This document shows positions 44,392-53,440 of a stretch of 64,000 bases of DNA, one piece after another; position 1 is the stretch's first letter; every line of letters starts with the position of its first letter. Origin of the DNA: Sphingomonas sp. PP-CE-3A-406 (lineage in GTDB: Bacteria; Pseudomonadota; Alphaproteobacteria; Sphingomonadales; Sphingomonadaceae); the NCBI RefSeq assembly GCF_003688625.1, contig NZ_RCWY01000002.1, positions 620,001-684,000 of the forward strand. Reading direction: 5' to 3'. A program made the translations under genes and the position numbers. Below the pieces are notes generated by a model. The model saw only the letters and a list, made by a program, of their open reading frames with translations, ran no database searches and was not told where the DNA came from.

Positions 44392-46920
44392 TTATCGCGA
44401 ACCGGCGGCCCTTGCATCCGCCTTTTTCGTGCGCAGCGTGGCGGACGCCGCGGCGGGGTCGTCGGGCCACGGATGCTTGGGGTAGCGCCCGCGCATTTCC
44501 TTCGCCACCGCGGTCCAGCTGCCCGCCCAGAATCCGGGGAGGTCTCGCGTCGTCTGGATGGGGCGGCCGGCGGGGGATGTGAGGCTCAGCACTAGCGGTA
44601 CGCGCGCCTCGCCGATCGTCGGGTGGACCGCGAGGCCGAACAGGGCTTGCACGCGGAGTTCGACCCGGGGGCCACCTTCGGCAGCGTAGTCGATCGCGTG
44701 CGTGCTGCCGGCTGGGCTGGTGAAATCGGGCGGGGCGAGCCGGTTGATGGTCTGCATCGCGTCCCAGCCGAGCAGGTTGCGCAAGGCTTCGGCGAGCGCG
44801 CCGGGGGCGATCGCGTCGAGTCGGCGCTTGCCGGCCAGGAGCGGTGCGAGCCATTCGTCGGCGCGGGCGAGCAGGGTTTCGTCGTCGAGCGGTACGCCCG
44901 CATAGGCGGCACGGTCGCGCAGGGCTTGTGCGCCGTCGCTCCACGGTAGCAGCGCGAGGCCGTGCTCGCGGACGCCGCCGATGAGCGCGGCGAGGATCGC
45001 GTCGGGGTCCGCGCCGCTGTCGGGACCGCTCGACAGGCGGATCGCGCCGAGGCGGCGTTCGCGGACCGCCTGGATGCCGCCGGTCGTCGGGTCGAACGTG
45101 ACGGTGCGACGGGATTCGATGCGGTCGGCAAAAAGGGCTTCGACGGTAGCCTGGTCGATCGCCACGGCGGAGAGAATGCGCGCGCCGGCGGCCAAGCCCT
45201 GCGTGTCGGCGACGGCGAGCCATTCGGAGCGGGCGAGTGGCGAGGTCGGATCGAGCTTGAACCCGCGGCCGCCGACCGAGGCCCAGGTTTCGCCGGACGC
45301 GTCACGGCGGCGTGCGACACGGTCGGGGAAGCCAAGTGCGACGCAAACTTCTGCTCCCCCGCCCGCTTGCGGGAGGGGGTTGGGGGGTGGGCGCCCGGTC
45401 TCGACGTCGCGCGGCGAGGATGGCGCGAGCCCACCCCCCAGCCCCCTCCCGCTTGCGGGAGGGGGGGCAAGTTTGGCCCAGCGATCGGCCATTGCTCTTG
45501 CCGCTTGCGCCTTGGCCCCGCGTTCGGTTTTCCAGCGGCGGAGGCGGGTTTCCAGGTCGACGTCCTGTCCACCGATCCCGCGCTCGCCCAGCAGGACTGC
45601 CACTTGAGCCGCGACCGGCGCCAACCCGCGCGCTCCCGCTCGCAACAGCATATGCGCCAACCTCGGCGGCATCGGCAGCTTCGCGATCGCGCGGCCATGC
45701 GAGGTCGGACGGCCGTCTTCGATGGCCTCCAGCGTCGTCAGCCGCGCCATCGCCTCGTCGATAGCGGCGGCGGGGGGCGGGTCGATCCAGCGGAGGTCTC
45801 GCGGATCGCCGACACCCCATAACGCGCAGGCTAGGACCAGCGCCGACAGGTCAGCCTCCAGAATTTCGGGTGGGTCGTACCGCGGAAGGCCGGCAGTCGC
45901 CGCCTCTTCCCACAACCGATACGCCATGCCGGGCCCAAGCCGCGCGGCGCGGCCCGCGCGTTGGGTGACCGCCGCCTGGCTGGCACGTTCGGTGACCAGC
46001 CGCGTCATACCGGCGGCGCGGTCGTAGCGGGGCCGTCTCGCGAGCCCCGAATCGACGACGATGCGGATGCCGTCGAGCGTCAGGCTGGTCTCGGCGATGC
46101 TGGTGGCGAGCACGACTTTGCGCCGACCATCCGGCTCGGGGAGGATCGCGGCGCGCTGGGCCGCGGGGTCGAGGCTGCCGTGGAGTTCGTGCAGGACGAT
46201 GTCGTCGGGCAAATTGGCGAGGCGGTCGGCGGTCCGTTCGATCTCCGCGACGCCAGGGAGGAACGCGAGCACGCCGCCCTCCGCTTCGCCGAGTGCGCGG
46301 CGGATGGCGCTAGCGACCGAGTCCTCGATGCGTAGTTCGGCTTGGCGACCGATGTGGCGAAGGGTCAGGGGATAGCTCCGGCCTTCGCTTTCGATGACGG
46401 GGGCGCCGTCCATCAACGCAGCAAACCGCGCGCCATCGAGCGTTGCAGACATCGCGACGATGCGGAGGTCGGGGCGAAAGCCGGCTTGGACGTCGAGCGC
46501 CAGCGCAAGGCCGAAATCGCCGTCAAGGCTGCGTTCGTGGACTTCGTCGAACAGCACCGCGGAGACGCCGGCGAGTTCGGGATCGGCCTGAATGCGGGCG
46601 ACGAAGATGCCCTCCGTGATGACCGTCACGCGAGTGGCGGCGGAGCGTTTGCTGTCCATGCGGGTGGCGTAGCCGAAGGTCTGGCCGACGGGTTCGCCCG
46701 CGGTAGAGGCCATGCGTTCGGCGGCGGCGCGGGCGGCCAGGCGGCGGGGGGATAGGAGGAGAATCTCGTCCGTGCACCAGGGTTCGGTGAGGAGGGCCGG
46801 CGCTACTGCGGTAGTCTTGCCCGCGCCTGGGGGAGCGACGAGGACCGCGGAGGTGCGGTCGCGGAGGGTGGCGAGGAGGTCGGGAAGGACTGCGAGGATC
46901 GGGAGCGGCGGCGGGGTCAT
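44392..46920 (-). CDS. hrpB: ATP-dependent RNA helicase HrpB with a repeat-derived insertion
   Basis: An 842-residue DEAH-type helicase. Walker A is APPGAGKTTAVAPAL (about residues 29-43), motif II LFDEVHERSLDGDFG (about 119), motif III MSATLDG, and the second RecA domain has ATSIAETSLTLDGIRIVVDS and TQRAGRAARLGPG. A C-terminal HrpB-specific domain has GWDAMQTINRLAPPDF and LPGFWAGSW. Between residues 484 and 523 a family B palindromic repeat is translated in frame ([12 protein letters not shown]...). The RNA substrate of HrpB in this group is unknown. Confidence 0.94.
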   Translation of the reverse strand: MTPPPLPILAVLPDLLATLRDRTSAVLVAPPGAGKTTAVAPALLTEPWCTDEILLLSPRRLAARAAAERMASTAGEPVGQTFGYATRMDSKRSAATRVTVITEGIFVARIQADPELAGVSAVLFDEVHERSLDGDFGLALALDVQAGFRPDLRIVAMSATLDGARFAALMDGAPVIESEGRSYPLTLRHIGRQAELRIEDSVASAIRRALGEAEGGVLAFLPGVAEIERTADRLANLPDDIVLHELHGSLDPAAQRAAILPEPDGRRKVVLATSIAETSLTLDGIRIVVDSGLARRPRYDRAAGMTRLVTERASQAAVTQRAGRAARLGPGMAYRLWEEAATAGLPRYDPPEILEADLSALVLACALWGVGDPRDLRWIDPPPAAAIDEAMARLTTLEAIEDGRPTSHGRAIAKLPMPPRLAHMLLRAGARGLAPVAAQVAVLLGERGIGGQDVDLETRLRRWKTERGAKAQAARAMADRWAKLAPPPASGRGLGGGLAPSSPRDVETGRPPPNPLPQAGGGAEVCVALGFPDRVARRRDASGETWASVGGRGFKLDPTSPLARSEWLAVADTQGLAAGARILSAVAIDQATVEALFADRIESRRTVTFDPTTGGIQAVRERRLGAIRLSSGPDSGADPDAILAALIGGVREHGLALLPWSDGAQALRDRAAYAGVPLDDETLLARADEWLAPLLAGKRRLDAIAPGALAEALRNLLGWDAMQTINRLAPPDFTSPAGSTHAIDYAAEGGPRVELRVQALFGLAVHPTIGEARVPLVLSLTSPAGRPIQTTRDLPGFWAGSWTAVAKEMRGRYPKHPWPDDPAAASATLRTKKADARAAGSR
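45350..45471. repeat. Palindromic repeat, family B, copy 6, inside hrpB
   Basis: About 122 bp within the gene: CCCGCCCGCTTGCGGGAGGG on one side, CCCTCCCGCTTGCGGGAGGG on the other. The flanks CAAACTT and AAGTTTG extend the symmetry by a few bases. On the coding (minus) strand it reads [13 protein letters not shown]...NPLPQAGGGA. Confidence 0.9.
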
Positions 46921-47015
46921 CTGCGCCTGCTGCCACAGTAGCGGGGTTGGTGACAGGTTTTGCTGGGCCGCTTCCCTGCGAGGGTCGGATCACGATGGCA
47001 ACGATTGCGCGCTTT

Positions 47016-47142
47016 CGATCCTCCCCCGCCAGGGGGAGGTGGCAGGCACTTGCCTGACGGAGGGGGAGGTAAGGGAAACCGATGTTTCGTATCCTCCCCC
47101 TCCGTCGCTTCGCGCCACCTCCCCCTGGCGGGGGAGGATCGT
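47016..47142. repeat. Palindromic repeat, family B, copy 7
   Basis: About 127 bp: CGATCCTCCCCCGCCAGGGG left and CCCCTGGCGGGGGAGGATCG right, with an inner pair CTGACGGAGGGGGAGG/CCTCCCCCTCCGTC. It lies in the divergent gap between hrpB and the PBP1A gene, the only divergent gap here with repeats. Confidence 0.85.
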
Positions 47143-47187
47143 GAAGTTTGGCGACTGTTTGGGAAGCGGCACGCCCCCTCCCCCGTC

Positions 47188-47280
47188 ATGCCGGGCCTGT
47201 TCCGGCATCCACCGTTCCGCGGGTTCGCCGGCCGTGGAGCCTGCGGAACGGTGGCCCCCAGAACAGGTCCGGGGTGACGG
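47188..47280. repeat. Palindromic repeat, family G, single copy
   Basis: About 93 bp with outer ends CGTCATGCCGGGCCTGTTCC and GAACAGGTCCGGGGTGACGG and an inner pair CACCGTTCCGC/GCGGAACGGTG. The remaining bases of the 46921-47421 gap (about 47281-47421) hold no gene or repeat that I can see and include the PBP1A promoter region. Confidence 0.8.
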
Positions 47281-47421
47281 AGTAGAAGTGGGCACATTGG
47301 GGTAAAGACGAAGCGCGGCGCGGCGCGAGGTTGTGCGGCGTCGTACGAACGGCACAGCCCCGCCCCCACCACCGAAGGCTGGCAAGCGCCCGCGAACCTG
47401 CTAGACGCTGCGGCAGTAATC

Positions 47422-49941
47422 ATGGCGTCTGATCCCTCCCCCACCTCGACAACGGCGACAGGCCGCACTTCCGACCGACTGCGCGGCAGGGTCGCGCGCG
47501 CCTGGGCGAGTCGGTGGACCAAGGCCGCGCTGGTGCTGGTCGTGCTCGGCTTCGTCGCGATCTTCGCGTTCTGGTTCGCGGTCATGCGCGACCTGCCGTC
47601 GGTCGATACGTTGCGGACGTATGAGCCGCCGCTGCCGACCAACGTCCGCGGCATCGATGGCGCGCCGATCCACAGCTACGCCCGCGAACGCCGCGTGGAA
47701 CTGAGCTACGCCGAATATCCGCCGCTGCTCGTGAAGGCGTTCCTCGCTGCCGAGGACAAGTCGTTCTTCGAGCATCACGGCGTCGACTATCCCGGCCTCG
47801 CCGGCGCGGTGTACGATTATGCGACCAAGCTCGGCACCGGCAAGCGCGCCAAGGGCGGCTCGACGATTACGCAGCAGGTCGCGAAGAACCTGTTGATCGG
47901 CAACGCCTATTCGCCGTCGCGCAAACTGCGCGAGGCGGTGCTGGCGTACAAGATCGAGGACACGCTGACCAAGGAGCAGATCCTCGAGCTGTACCTCAAC
48001 CAGATCGCGCTCGGGCGTAACGCGTTCGGCGTCGAGGCGGCGAGCCACGCCTATTTTGACAAGGAGCTCGACCAGCTCGATCTCGCGCAGATGGCGTATC
48101 TCGCGATCCTGCCCAAGGGCCCGTCGAACTACGATCCGGTGCGCAACACCGAGAAGGCGATGACGCGGCGCAACTATGTGCTCAACCGGATGCTCGACAA
48201 CGGCTTCATCACGCGCGCGCAGCATGACCAGGCGAATGCCGAGCCGCTCGGCGCGGTGATGCGACGGACGCCGAAGTTCGAGAGCGTCGGCGGCTATTTC
48301 GTCGAGGAAGTCCGCCGCCAGCTGATGGCGAAGTTCGGCGAGAACGCGAAGGACGGACCCTACAGCGTCTACTCGGGCGGACTGTGGGTGCGGACCTCGT
48401 TCGACGCGAATTTGCAGGATCTGGCGCAGCAAGCGTTGCGTGATGGCCTGGTCCGGTTCGACAGCGGGCGCGGCTGGAACGGGCCGATCCGTCATGTCGA
48501 GATCGAGGACGACAACTGGCTCCAGCCGTTGCTCAACAGCAATATCGCGCTCGATTACCGCGATTGGGTCGCGGCGATCGTCACGGGCAAGGACGGCAAC
48601 GCCTGGAGCCTCGGCTTCCGCACCGGCAAGACCGGCACGCTGCCGCGCTACGCGGCGCAGATGCCGGTGCGCGGCAAGGGCGGCAACGCGTTCGGCGCGA
48701 TCAAGACGGGCGACATCATCGCGGTGGCGCCGGACGGCGGCGAATTCTCGCTGCGGGCGATCCCCAAGGTCTCGGGCGCGTTCGTCGTCGAGGAGCCGGC
48801 GTCGGGCCGCGTCCTGGCGATGCAGGGCGGCTTCGACGACCGCTTGCAGGCGTTCAACCGCGCAACGCAGGCGATGCGCCAGCCGGGTTCGACGATCAAG
48901 CCGATCGTCTATTCCGCCGCGCTCGACAACGGCATGACCCCCGCCTCGATCATCGTCGACGGGCCTTTCTGCGTCTATCAGGGCGCGCGGCTGGGGCAGA
49001 AATGCTTCCGCAACTTCGGCAATTCGCGCGGGTCCGGCCCGCACACGATGCGCTGGGGCATCGAGCAGTCGCGCAACCTGATGACCGTGCGCGCCGCCGC
49101 GCAGACCGGCATGCCGAAGGTCGTCGCGACGATCAAGAAGATGGGCGTCGGCGATTATGCGCCGTATCTCTCCTATGCGCTCGGCGCCGGCGAGACGACC
49201 GTCGGGCGGATGGTCAACGCGTATTCGATCCTTGCCAACAACGGCAAGGGCGGGCCGCCGTCGCTGATCGACTTCGTCCAGGATCGCCACGGGAAAGTGA
49301 TCTGGCCCGAGAACTGGCGACCCTGCGATCGCTGCAACGCGCCCGACTGGGACGGCAAGCCGATGCCGCGGCCGATCACGCGCCAGCGCCAAGTGCTCGA
49401 CGCGATGACCGCGTACCAGATGGTCCACATCACCGAGGGCGTCGTCCAGCGCGGCACCGCGGTGACGTTGCGCGATCTCGACCGGCCGATGTTCGGCAAG
49501 ACAGGCACCAACAACGGGCCGACCGACGTGTGGTTCGTCGGGGGCACGCCGCAGTTCGTCGGCGGGCTGTATATCGGGTTCGACACGCCGAAGAACCTTG
49601 GTGGCGCGGCACAAGGCGGTACGCTCGCCGCGCCGATCTTCAAGCAGTTCGCGGTCAAGGCGTATGAGGATCTGCCCAAGCTGCCGTTCCGTGCGCCGGC
49701 GGGGATCCGTATGGTCCGGGTCGATCGCGCGAGTGGCCGGCCGGTCTATGGCACGTGGCCCGATACCAGCGATCCGAAGCCTGCGGTGATCTGGGAAGCG
49801 TTCAAGCCCGAGAGCGAACCGCGGCGTGCCGCACGACGCTCGGATGTCGCCCCCACGGCTGCTACGACGACGACCGCGGTGAAGAAGGCCGAAGCCCCGC
49901 GCGACAGCGATTTCTTGCAAAGACAAGGCGGAATCTACTAG
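47422..49941 (+). CDS. mrcA: Penicillin-binding protein 1A (bifunctional murein synthase)
   Basis: An 839-residue inner-membrane peptidoglycan synthase. A cytoplasmic tail and one membrane helix (AALVLVVLGFVAIFAFWFAV, about 35-54) lead into the GT51 glycosyltransferase with AAEDKSFFEHHGVDYPGL and GGSTITQQVAKNLL. The transpeptidase has SxxK in PGSTIKPIVYSAAL (about residue 490), SRN in EQSRNLMTVRA (about 549) and KTG in FGKTGTNNGPTDVWFVG (about 692). A proline/alanine and basic tail ends the protein. The start has no clear ribosome binding site. Confidence 0.96.
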   Translation: MASDPSPTSTTATGRTSDRLRGRVARAWASRWTKAALVLVVLGFVAIFAFWFAVMRDLPSVDTLRTYEPPLPTNVRGIDGAPIHSYARERRVELSYAEYPPLLVKAFLAAEDKSFFEHHGVDYPGLAGAVYDYATKLGTGKRAKGGSTITQQVAKNLLIGNAYSPSRKLREAVLAYKIEDTLTKEQILELYLNQIALGRNAFGVEAASHAYFDKELDQLDLAQMAYLAILPKGPSNYDPVRNTEKAMTRRNYVLNRMLDNGFITRAQHDQANAEPLGAVMRRTPKFESVGGYFVEEVRRQLMAKFGENAKDGPYSVYSGGLWVRTSFDANLQDLAQQALRDGLVRFDSGRGWNGPIRHVEIEDDNWLQPLLNSNIALDYRDWVAAIVTGKDGNAWSLGFRTGKTGTLPRYAAQMPVRGKGGNAFGAIKTGDIIAVAPDGGEFSLRAIPKVSGAFVVEEPASGRVLAMQGGFDDRLQAFNRATQAMRQPGSTIKPIVYSAALDNGMTPASIIVDGPFCVYQGARLGQKCFRNFGNSRGSGPHTMRWGIEQSRNLMTVRAAAQTGMPKVVATIKKMGVGDYAPYLSYALGAGETTVGRMVNAYSILANNGKGGPPSLIDFVQDRHGKVIWPENWRPCDRCNAPDWDGKPMPRPITRQRQVLDAMTAYQMVHITEGVVQRGTAVTLRDLDRPMFGKTGTNNGPTDVWFVGGTPQFVGGLYIGFDTPKNLGGAAQGGTLAAPIFKQFAVKAYEDLPKLPFRAPAGIRMVRVDRASGRPVYGTWPDTSDPKPAVIWEAFKPESEPRRAARRSDVAPTAATTTTAVKKAEAPRDSDFLQRQGGIY

Positions 49942-49954
49942 CGCGCTTATATAG

Positions 49955-50062
49955 ACGTCATCCCGGCGCCCGCCGGAGACCCGCCCCGCTCGCTTGGGAC
50001 GGCGATCCCGGCCTCCGCTGGGACGACGAAATTTCCCCGGCCTTCGCCGGGGCGGCGGAATT
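49955..50062. repeat. Degenerate family A-like palindromic repeat
   Basis: The right part, TTCCCCGGCCTTCGCCGGGG, matches family A; the left part (CGTCATCCCGGCGCCCGCCG) and a middle GATCCCGGCCTCCGCTGGGA are diverged. It lies between the PBP1A gene and prfB, 14 bp before the prfB start. Confidence 0.55.
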
Positions 50063-50075
50063 TTTGGAGAATATC

Positions 50076-51203
50076 ATGCGCGCCGAAGCGCAGGCTCACG
50101 TAGACACCATCAACGACGCGCTGGCGCTGCTGCGCCGCTTCCTCGACTGGGACCGCGCGCTGCGTCGTCTCGACGAGCTGAACGCGCGCGTCGAGGATCA
50201 GGCGCTCTGGTCCGATCCCAAGGCCGCGCAGGAGGTGATGCGCGAGCGTCGTCGTCTCGACGAGGCGATCAGCGCGACGCGCGCGATCCAGAGCGAACTG
50301 TCGGACACCGCCGAGCTGATCGAGATGGCCGAGGCCGAGGGCGATACCGAGATGGAAGCGGACGGCGTTGCGTCGCTCGCCGAACTCGCCGCGCGTGCCG
50401 ACAAGGACAAGATCAAGGCGCTGCTGGCAGGCGAGGCCGACGCGAACGACACCTATATCGAGGTCAACGCGGGCGCCGGCGGGACCGAGAGCCAGGACTG
50501 GGCCGGCATGCTCAGCCGGATGTATTCGCGCTGGGGCGAGCGCCACGGCCTGAAGGTCGAACTGGTCGACCAGCATTCGGGCGAGCAGGCGGGGATAAAG
50601 TCCGCCACGCTGCTGCTTAAGGGCGAGAACGCGTACGGTTACGCGAAGACCGAGAGCGGCGTGCACCGGCTCGTCCGGATCAGCCCGTACGACTCGGCGG
50701 CGCGGCGTCACACGTCGTTCGCCAGCGTCTGGGTCTATCCGGTCGTCGACGACAATATCGAGGTCGAATACAACGAGAGCGACCTGCGCATCGACACGTA
50801 TCGTGCGTCGGGCGCCGGCGGCCAGCACATCAACACGACCGATTCGGCGGTGCGCATCACGCACATCCCGACCGGCATCGTCGTGCAGTGCCAGAACCAG
50901 CGTTCGCAGCACAAGAACAAGGCCGAGGCGTACAACCAGCTCCGCGCGCGTCTGTACGAGCGCGAACTGGCGATCCGCGAGACCGCGGCGAATGCCGAGA
51001 ATGCCGGCAAGACCGACATCGGCTGGGGTCACCAGATCCGATCGTACGTGCTTCAGCCGTACCAGATGGTGAAGGACCTGCGCACCGGCGTGGTGTCGAC
51101 CAGCCCGTCGGACGTGCTCGACGGCGATCTCGAAATGTTCATGGCGGCGGCGCTGTCGCAGCGCGTGACCGGCGAGGCCGTCGAGGTGGAGGACGTCGAT
51201 TGA
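50076..51203 (+). CDS. prfB: Peptide chain release factor 2
   Basis: A 375-residue class I release factor for UAA and UGA. The GGQ motif lies in ASGAGGQHINTTDSAVRITH, followed by VVQCQNQRSQHKNKAEA. The anticodon-like loop reads LVRISPYDSAARRHTSF, that is SPY where E. coli has SPF. The C-terminus has KTDIGWGHQIRSYVLQPYQM and RTGVVSTSPSDVLDGDL. There is a single uninterrupted frame, so no programmed frameshift as in E. coli. GGAGA at 50066 supports the ATG at 50076. It overlaps the next gene by 4 bp. Confidence 0.96.
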   Translation: MRAEAQAHVDTINDALALLRRFLDWDRALRRLDELNARVEDQALWSDPKAAQEVMRERRRLDEAISATRAIQSELSDTAELIEMAEAEGDTEMEADGVASLAELAARADKDKIKALLAGEADANDTYIEVNAGAGGTESQDWAGMLSRMYSRWGERHGLKVELVDQHSGEQAGIKSATLLLKGENAYGYAKTESGVHRLVRISPYDSAARRHTSFASVWVYPVVDDNIEVEYNESDLRIDTYRASGAGGQHINTTDSAVRITHIPTGIVVQCQNQRSQHKNKAEAYNQLRARLYERELAIRETAANAENAGKTDIGWGHQIRSYVLQPYQMVKDLRTGVVSTSPSDVLDGDLEMFMAAALSQRVTGEAVEVEDVD

Positions 51204-51922
51204 GCTTGCGGGGTGCCCTTGCCCTGATGGTCCTGCCGATGCTCTCGCTGGCAGCGTGCGACGGCAGCAAGCCGCTGATCAAGCGCGAGACCAAGGAGCC
51301 GGTCTTCCCCGCCGCCGATCGCCCGGTCGCGTCGATCGTCTCGGCGCGCTGGTCGAACGAAGAAGCGCGCGATCGGCTCAACGAGGCTGGCGAGGTCATG
51401 AACAAGGCCGAGATCCGCAAGGGCATGACGGTCGCGGACATTGGCGCGGGCGAAGGCTATTACACGATCCGCATGGCCGCCCGCGTCGGCAAGACCGGCC
51501 GCGTGCTGGCCGAAGACATTCTTCCCGCCGTGCGCGACCAGCTGGCGGAACGCGTCGCGCGCGAGGACCTGGCGAACGTCAGCGTGAAACTCGGCGAGGC
51601 GAACGACCCCAAGTTGCCGGAGGCTAGTTTCGACCGCGTCGTGATGGTCCATATGTATCACGAGATCGAGCAGCCCTACGAATTCCTGTGGCGGCTGCGG
51701 CCGTCGCTGAAGCCCGACGGGCTGGTGGTGGTGGTGGATGCGAATCGCCCGACGCAGAACCACGGCACGCCGCCCGCGCTGTTGAAATGCGAGTTCGCGT
51801 CGGTGGGGTATACGCAGGTCGACATGGACGACATGCCGTCCGCCGGGGGGTATCTCGCGACATTCCGCGCGACCGGGCCGCGGCCCGCGCCGGAAGCGAT
51901 TCGGGCGTGCCGGCTGAAGTAA
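51200..51922 (+). CDS. Exported lipoprotein with SAM-dependent methyltransferase domain
   Basis: A 240-residue protein. It starts at TTG overlapping the prfB stop, with GGAGG upstream; a later ATG at 51227 is possible. The N-terminus is a lipoprotein signal with lipobox (LPMLSLAAC). The rest is a class I methyltransferase fold: VADIGAGEGYYTIRMAARVG (motif I), RVLAEDILP, FDRVVMVHMYHEI and LKPDGLVVVVDANRP. Release factors are methylated by the cytosolic PrmC, but this protein would be outside the cytosol, where SAM is scarce, so its role is unclear. Similar proteins are known in other alphaproteobacteria. Confidence 0.82.
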   Translation: MSLRGALALMVLPMLSLAACDGSKPLIKRETKEPVFPAADRPVASIVSARWSNEEARDRLNEAGEVMNKAEIRKGMTVADIGAGEGYYTIRMAARVGKTGRVLAEDILPAVRDQLAERVAREDLANVSVKLGEANDPKLPEASFDRVVMVHMYHEIEQPYEFLWRLRPSLKPDGLVVVVDANRPTQNHGTPPALLKCEFASVGYTQVDMDDMPSAGGYLATFRATGPRPAPEAIRACRLK

Positions 51923-51968
51923 CTTCGGCTTTGGCGTCGCGATCCGAGGCGCTAATTTAACCGATTGC

Positions 51969-52075
51969 ACCACCCCGGCGGAGGCTGGGGTCCAATTGGA
52001 AAGATCGAAGTAACTGCAAACTGCGCGTAGTTGGCAACGTCCCCCAATTGGGCCCCGGCCTTCGCCGGGGTGGTG
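51969..52075. repeat. Palindromic repeat, family A, copy 5
   Basis: About 107 bp: CACCACCCCGGCGGAGGCTG...GGGTCCAATTGG and CCAATTGGGCCCCGGCCTTC...GCCGGGGTGGTG. In the convergent gap before the RadC-like gene. Confidence 0.85.
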
Positions 52076-52094
52076 CGTTTGAGGTGAGTGTTCC

Positions 52095-52487
52095 TCACAC
52101 CACCCCCATCGCGCGCAGGCTCGTCACCCGCTCCCCCGCGATCACCAAGTGATCGAGCAAGACCACCTCCAACGTCCGTAACCCCGCCGCCAGCGCCCGC
52201 GTGAACGCGACGTCCCGCGCGCTCGGCGTAGCATCCCCGCTCGGATGGTTATGCGCGATGATCACCCCGTGAGCATCGAACGCCAACGCATCCGCCGCGA
52301 TCGTCCGGATAGAGATCGCCACCTGATCCCGCCCCCCGACGACGTGCCGCATCCCGAGAAGCCTCCGATTCGGATCAAGATACGCTACCGCCACCGTCTC
52401 AACGGAGGCCTTACCCAACTCCGCGAACAGCGCGCGTGCCGCGGCGAAGTCGGCGATACGACATGAAGGCACGGGCGACGGCGGCAC
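52095..52487 (-). CDS. RadC-like MPN/JAB-domain protein, short form
   Basis: A 130-residue protein equal to only the C-terminal half of RadC. The metal site is complete: [17 protein letters not shown] with H-x-H-P-x7-D, preceded by [20 protein letters not shown] and an upstream Glu. The N-terminal helix-hairpin-helix domain is absent; the frame upstream to thyA is open but Cys-rich and shows no such domain. I use the GTG at 52487. It is divergent from thyA. RadC itself has no firmly known function; short forms occur on mobile elements but no such context is seen. Confidence 0.75.
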   Translation of the reverse strand: MPPSPVPSCRIADFAAARALFAELGKASVETVAVAYLDPNRRLLGMRHVVGGRDQVAISIRTIAADALAFDAHGVIIAHNHPSGDATPSARDVAFTRALAAGLRTLEVVLLDHLVIAGERVTSLRAMGVV

Positions 52488-52572
52488 ATACCCGCCTGCC
52501 CCGCGACACCGGCGACCGCACGCGCAACTACATCCGCTTGAGCCCCCGCCGCCGCATCGCTACGCAAACCCG

Positions 52573-53367
52573 ATGCGCCAATATCTAGACCTCATGGACC
52601 GCGTGCTCTCGACCGGCGTCGAGACGATGGACCGCACCGGCACCGGCACGCTCAGCGTGTTCGGCGCGCAGATGCGGTTCGATCTCGCGCAGGGCTTCCC
52701 CGTGCTCACCACCAAGAAGCTCCACCTCCGCTCGATCATCGTCGAGCTCCTCTGGTTCCTCCGCGGCGACACCAACGTGCGCTGGTTGCAGGATCGGAAA
52801 GTCGCGATCTGGGACGAATGGGCTGACGAGAATGGCGACCTCGGCCCGGTCTACGGCAAGCAGTGGCGCGACTGGGTCGCTGCGGACGATCGCCACATCG
52901 ACCAGATCGCCGAGCTGATCGATCAGATCAGGACCAACCCCGCTTCGCGCCGCCAGATCGTCAGCGCGTGGAACCCGGGCGACCTCCACGCGATGGCGCT
53001 CGCGCCGTGCCACTGCCTGTTCCAGACGCATGTCGCGAACGGCAAGCTGTCGCTCCAGCTCTACCAGCGCTCGGGCGACATCTTCCTCGGCGTGCCGTTC
53101 AACATCGCCAGCTACGCGTTGCTCACGCACATCCTCGCGCAGCAATGCGGGCTCGAGGTCGGCGAGTTCATCTGGACCGGCGGCGATTGCCACCTCTATT
53201 CGAACCATCTGGAGCAGGCGCAACTGCAACTGATGCGCTCGCCCGGACCTCTCCCGCGCCTCGAAATTCTCCGGAAACCGGATTCGATCGACGCCTACGC
53301 GTATGAGGATTTCGTCCTCCACGACTATTTCGCGCAGGCGCACATCAAGGCCCCCGTCGCGGTCTAA
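52573..53367 (+). CDS. thyA: Thymidylate synthase
   Basis: A 264-residue enzyme making dTMP from dUMP with methylene-tetrahydrofolate. Key segments: [40 protein letters not shown], the catalytic Cys in [40 protein letters not shown] and the C-terminal PVAV-type end (IKAPVAV). Length equals the E. coli enzyme. The folate cycle partner folA lies 0.8 kb downstream, past a hemerythrin gene. Confidence 0.97.
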   Translation: MRQYLDLMDRVLSTGVETMDRTGTGTLSVFGAQMRFDLAQGFPVLTTKKLHLRSIIVELLWFLRGDTNVRWLQDRKVAIWDEWADENGDLGPVYGKQWRDWVAADDRHIDQIAELIDQIRTNPASRRQIVSAWNPGDLHAMALAPCHCLFQTHVANGKLSLQLYQRSGDIFLGVPFNIASYALLTHILAQQCGLEVGEFIWTGGDCHLYSNHLEQAQLQLMRSPGPLPRLEILRKPDSIDAYAYEDFVLHDYFAQAHIKAPVAV

Positions 53368-53440
53368 ATAGAGAGCGACCCCGCGGCAGCGCCGCGCGAC
53401 CGAATCGCAATAGGAACCGCGCGTGCGCTGTGCGGTTCAG

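Noticed and set aside
47401..49926. 841-codon minus-strand open frame opposite the PBP1A gene
   Set aside because: Exactly antisense to a gene with all penicillin-binding motifs; no similarity or ribosome binding site.
50076..50160. Programmed frameshift in prfB, as in E. coli
   Set aside because: One uninterrupted frame runs from the ATG at 50076 to the stop; no in-frame TGA near codon 25.
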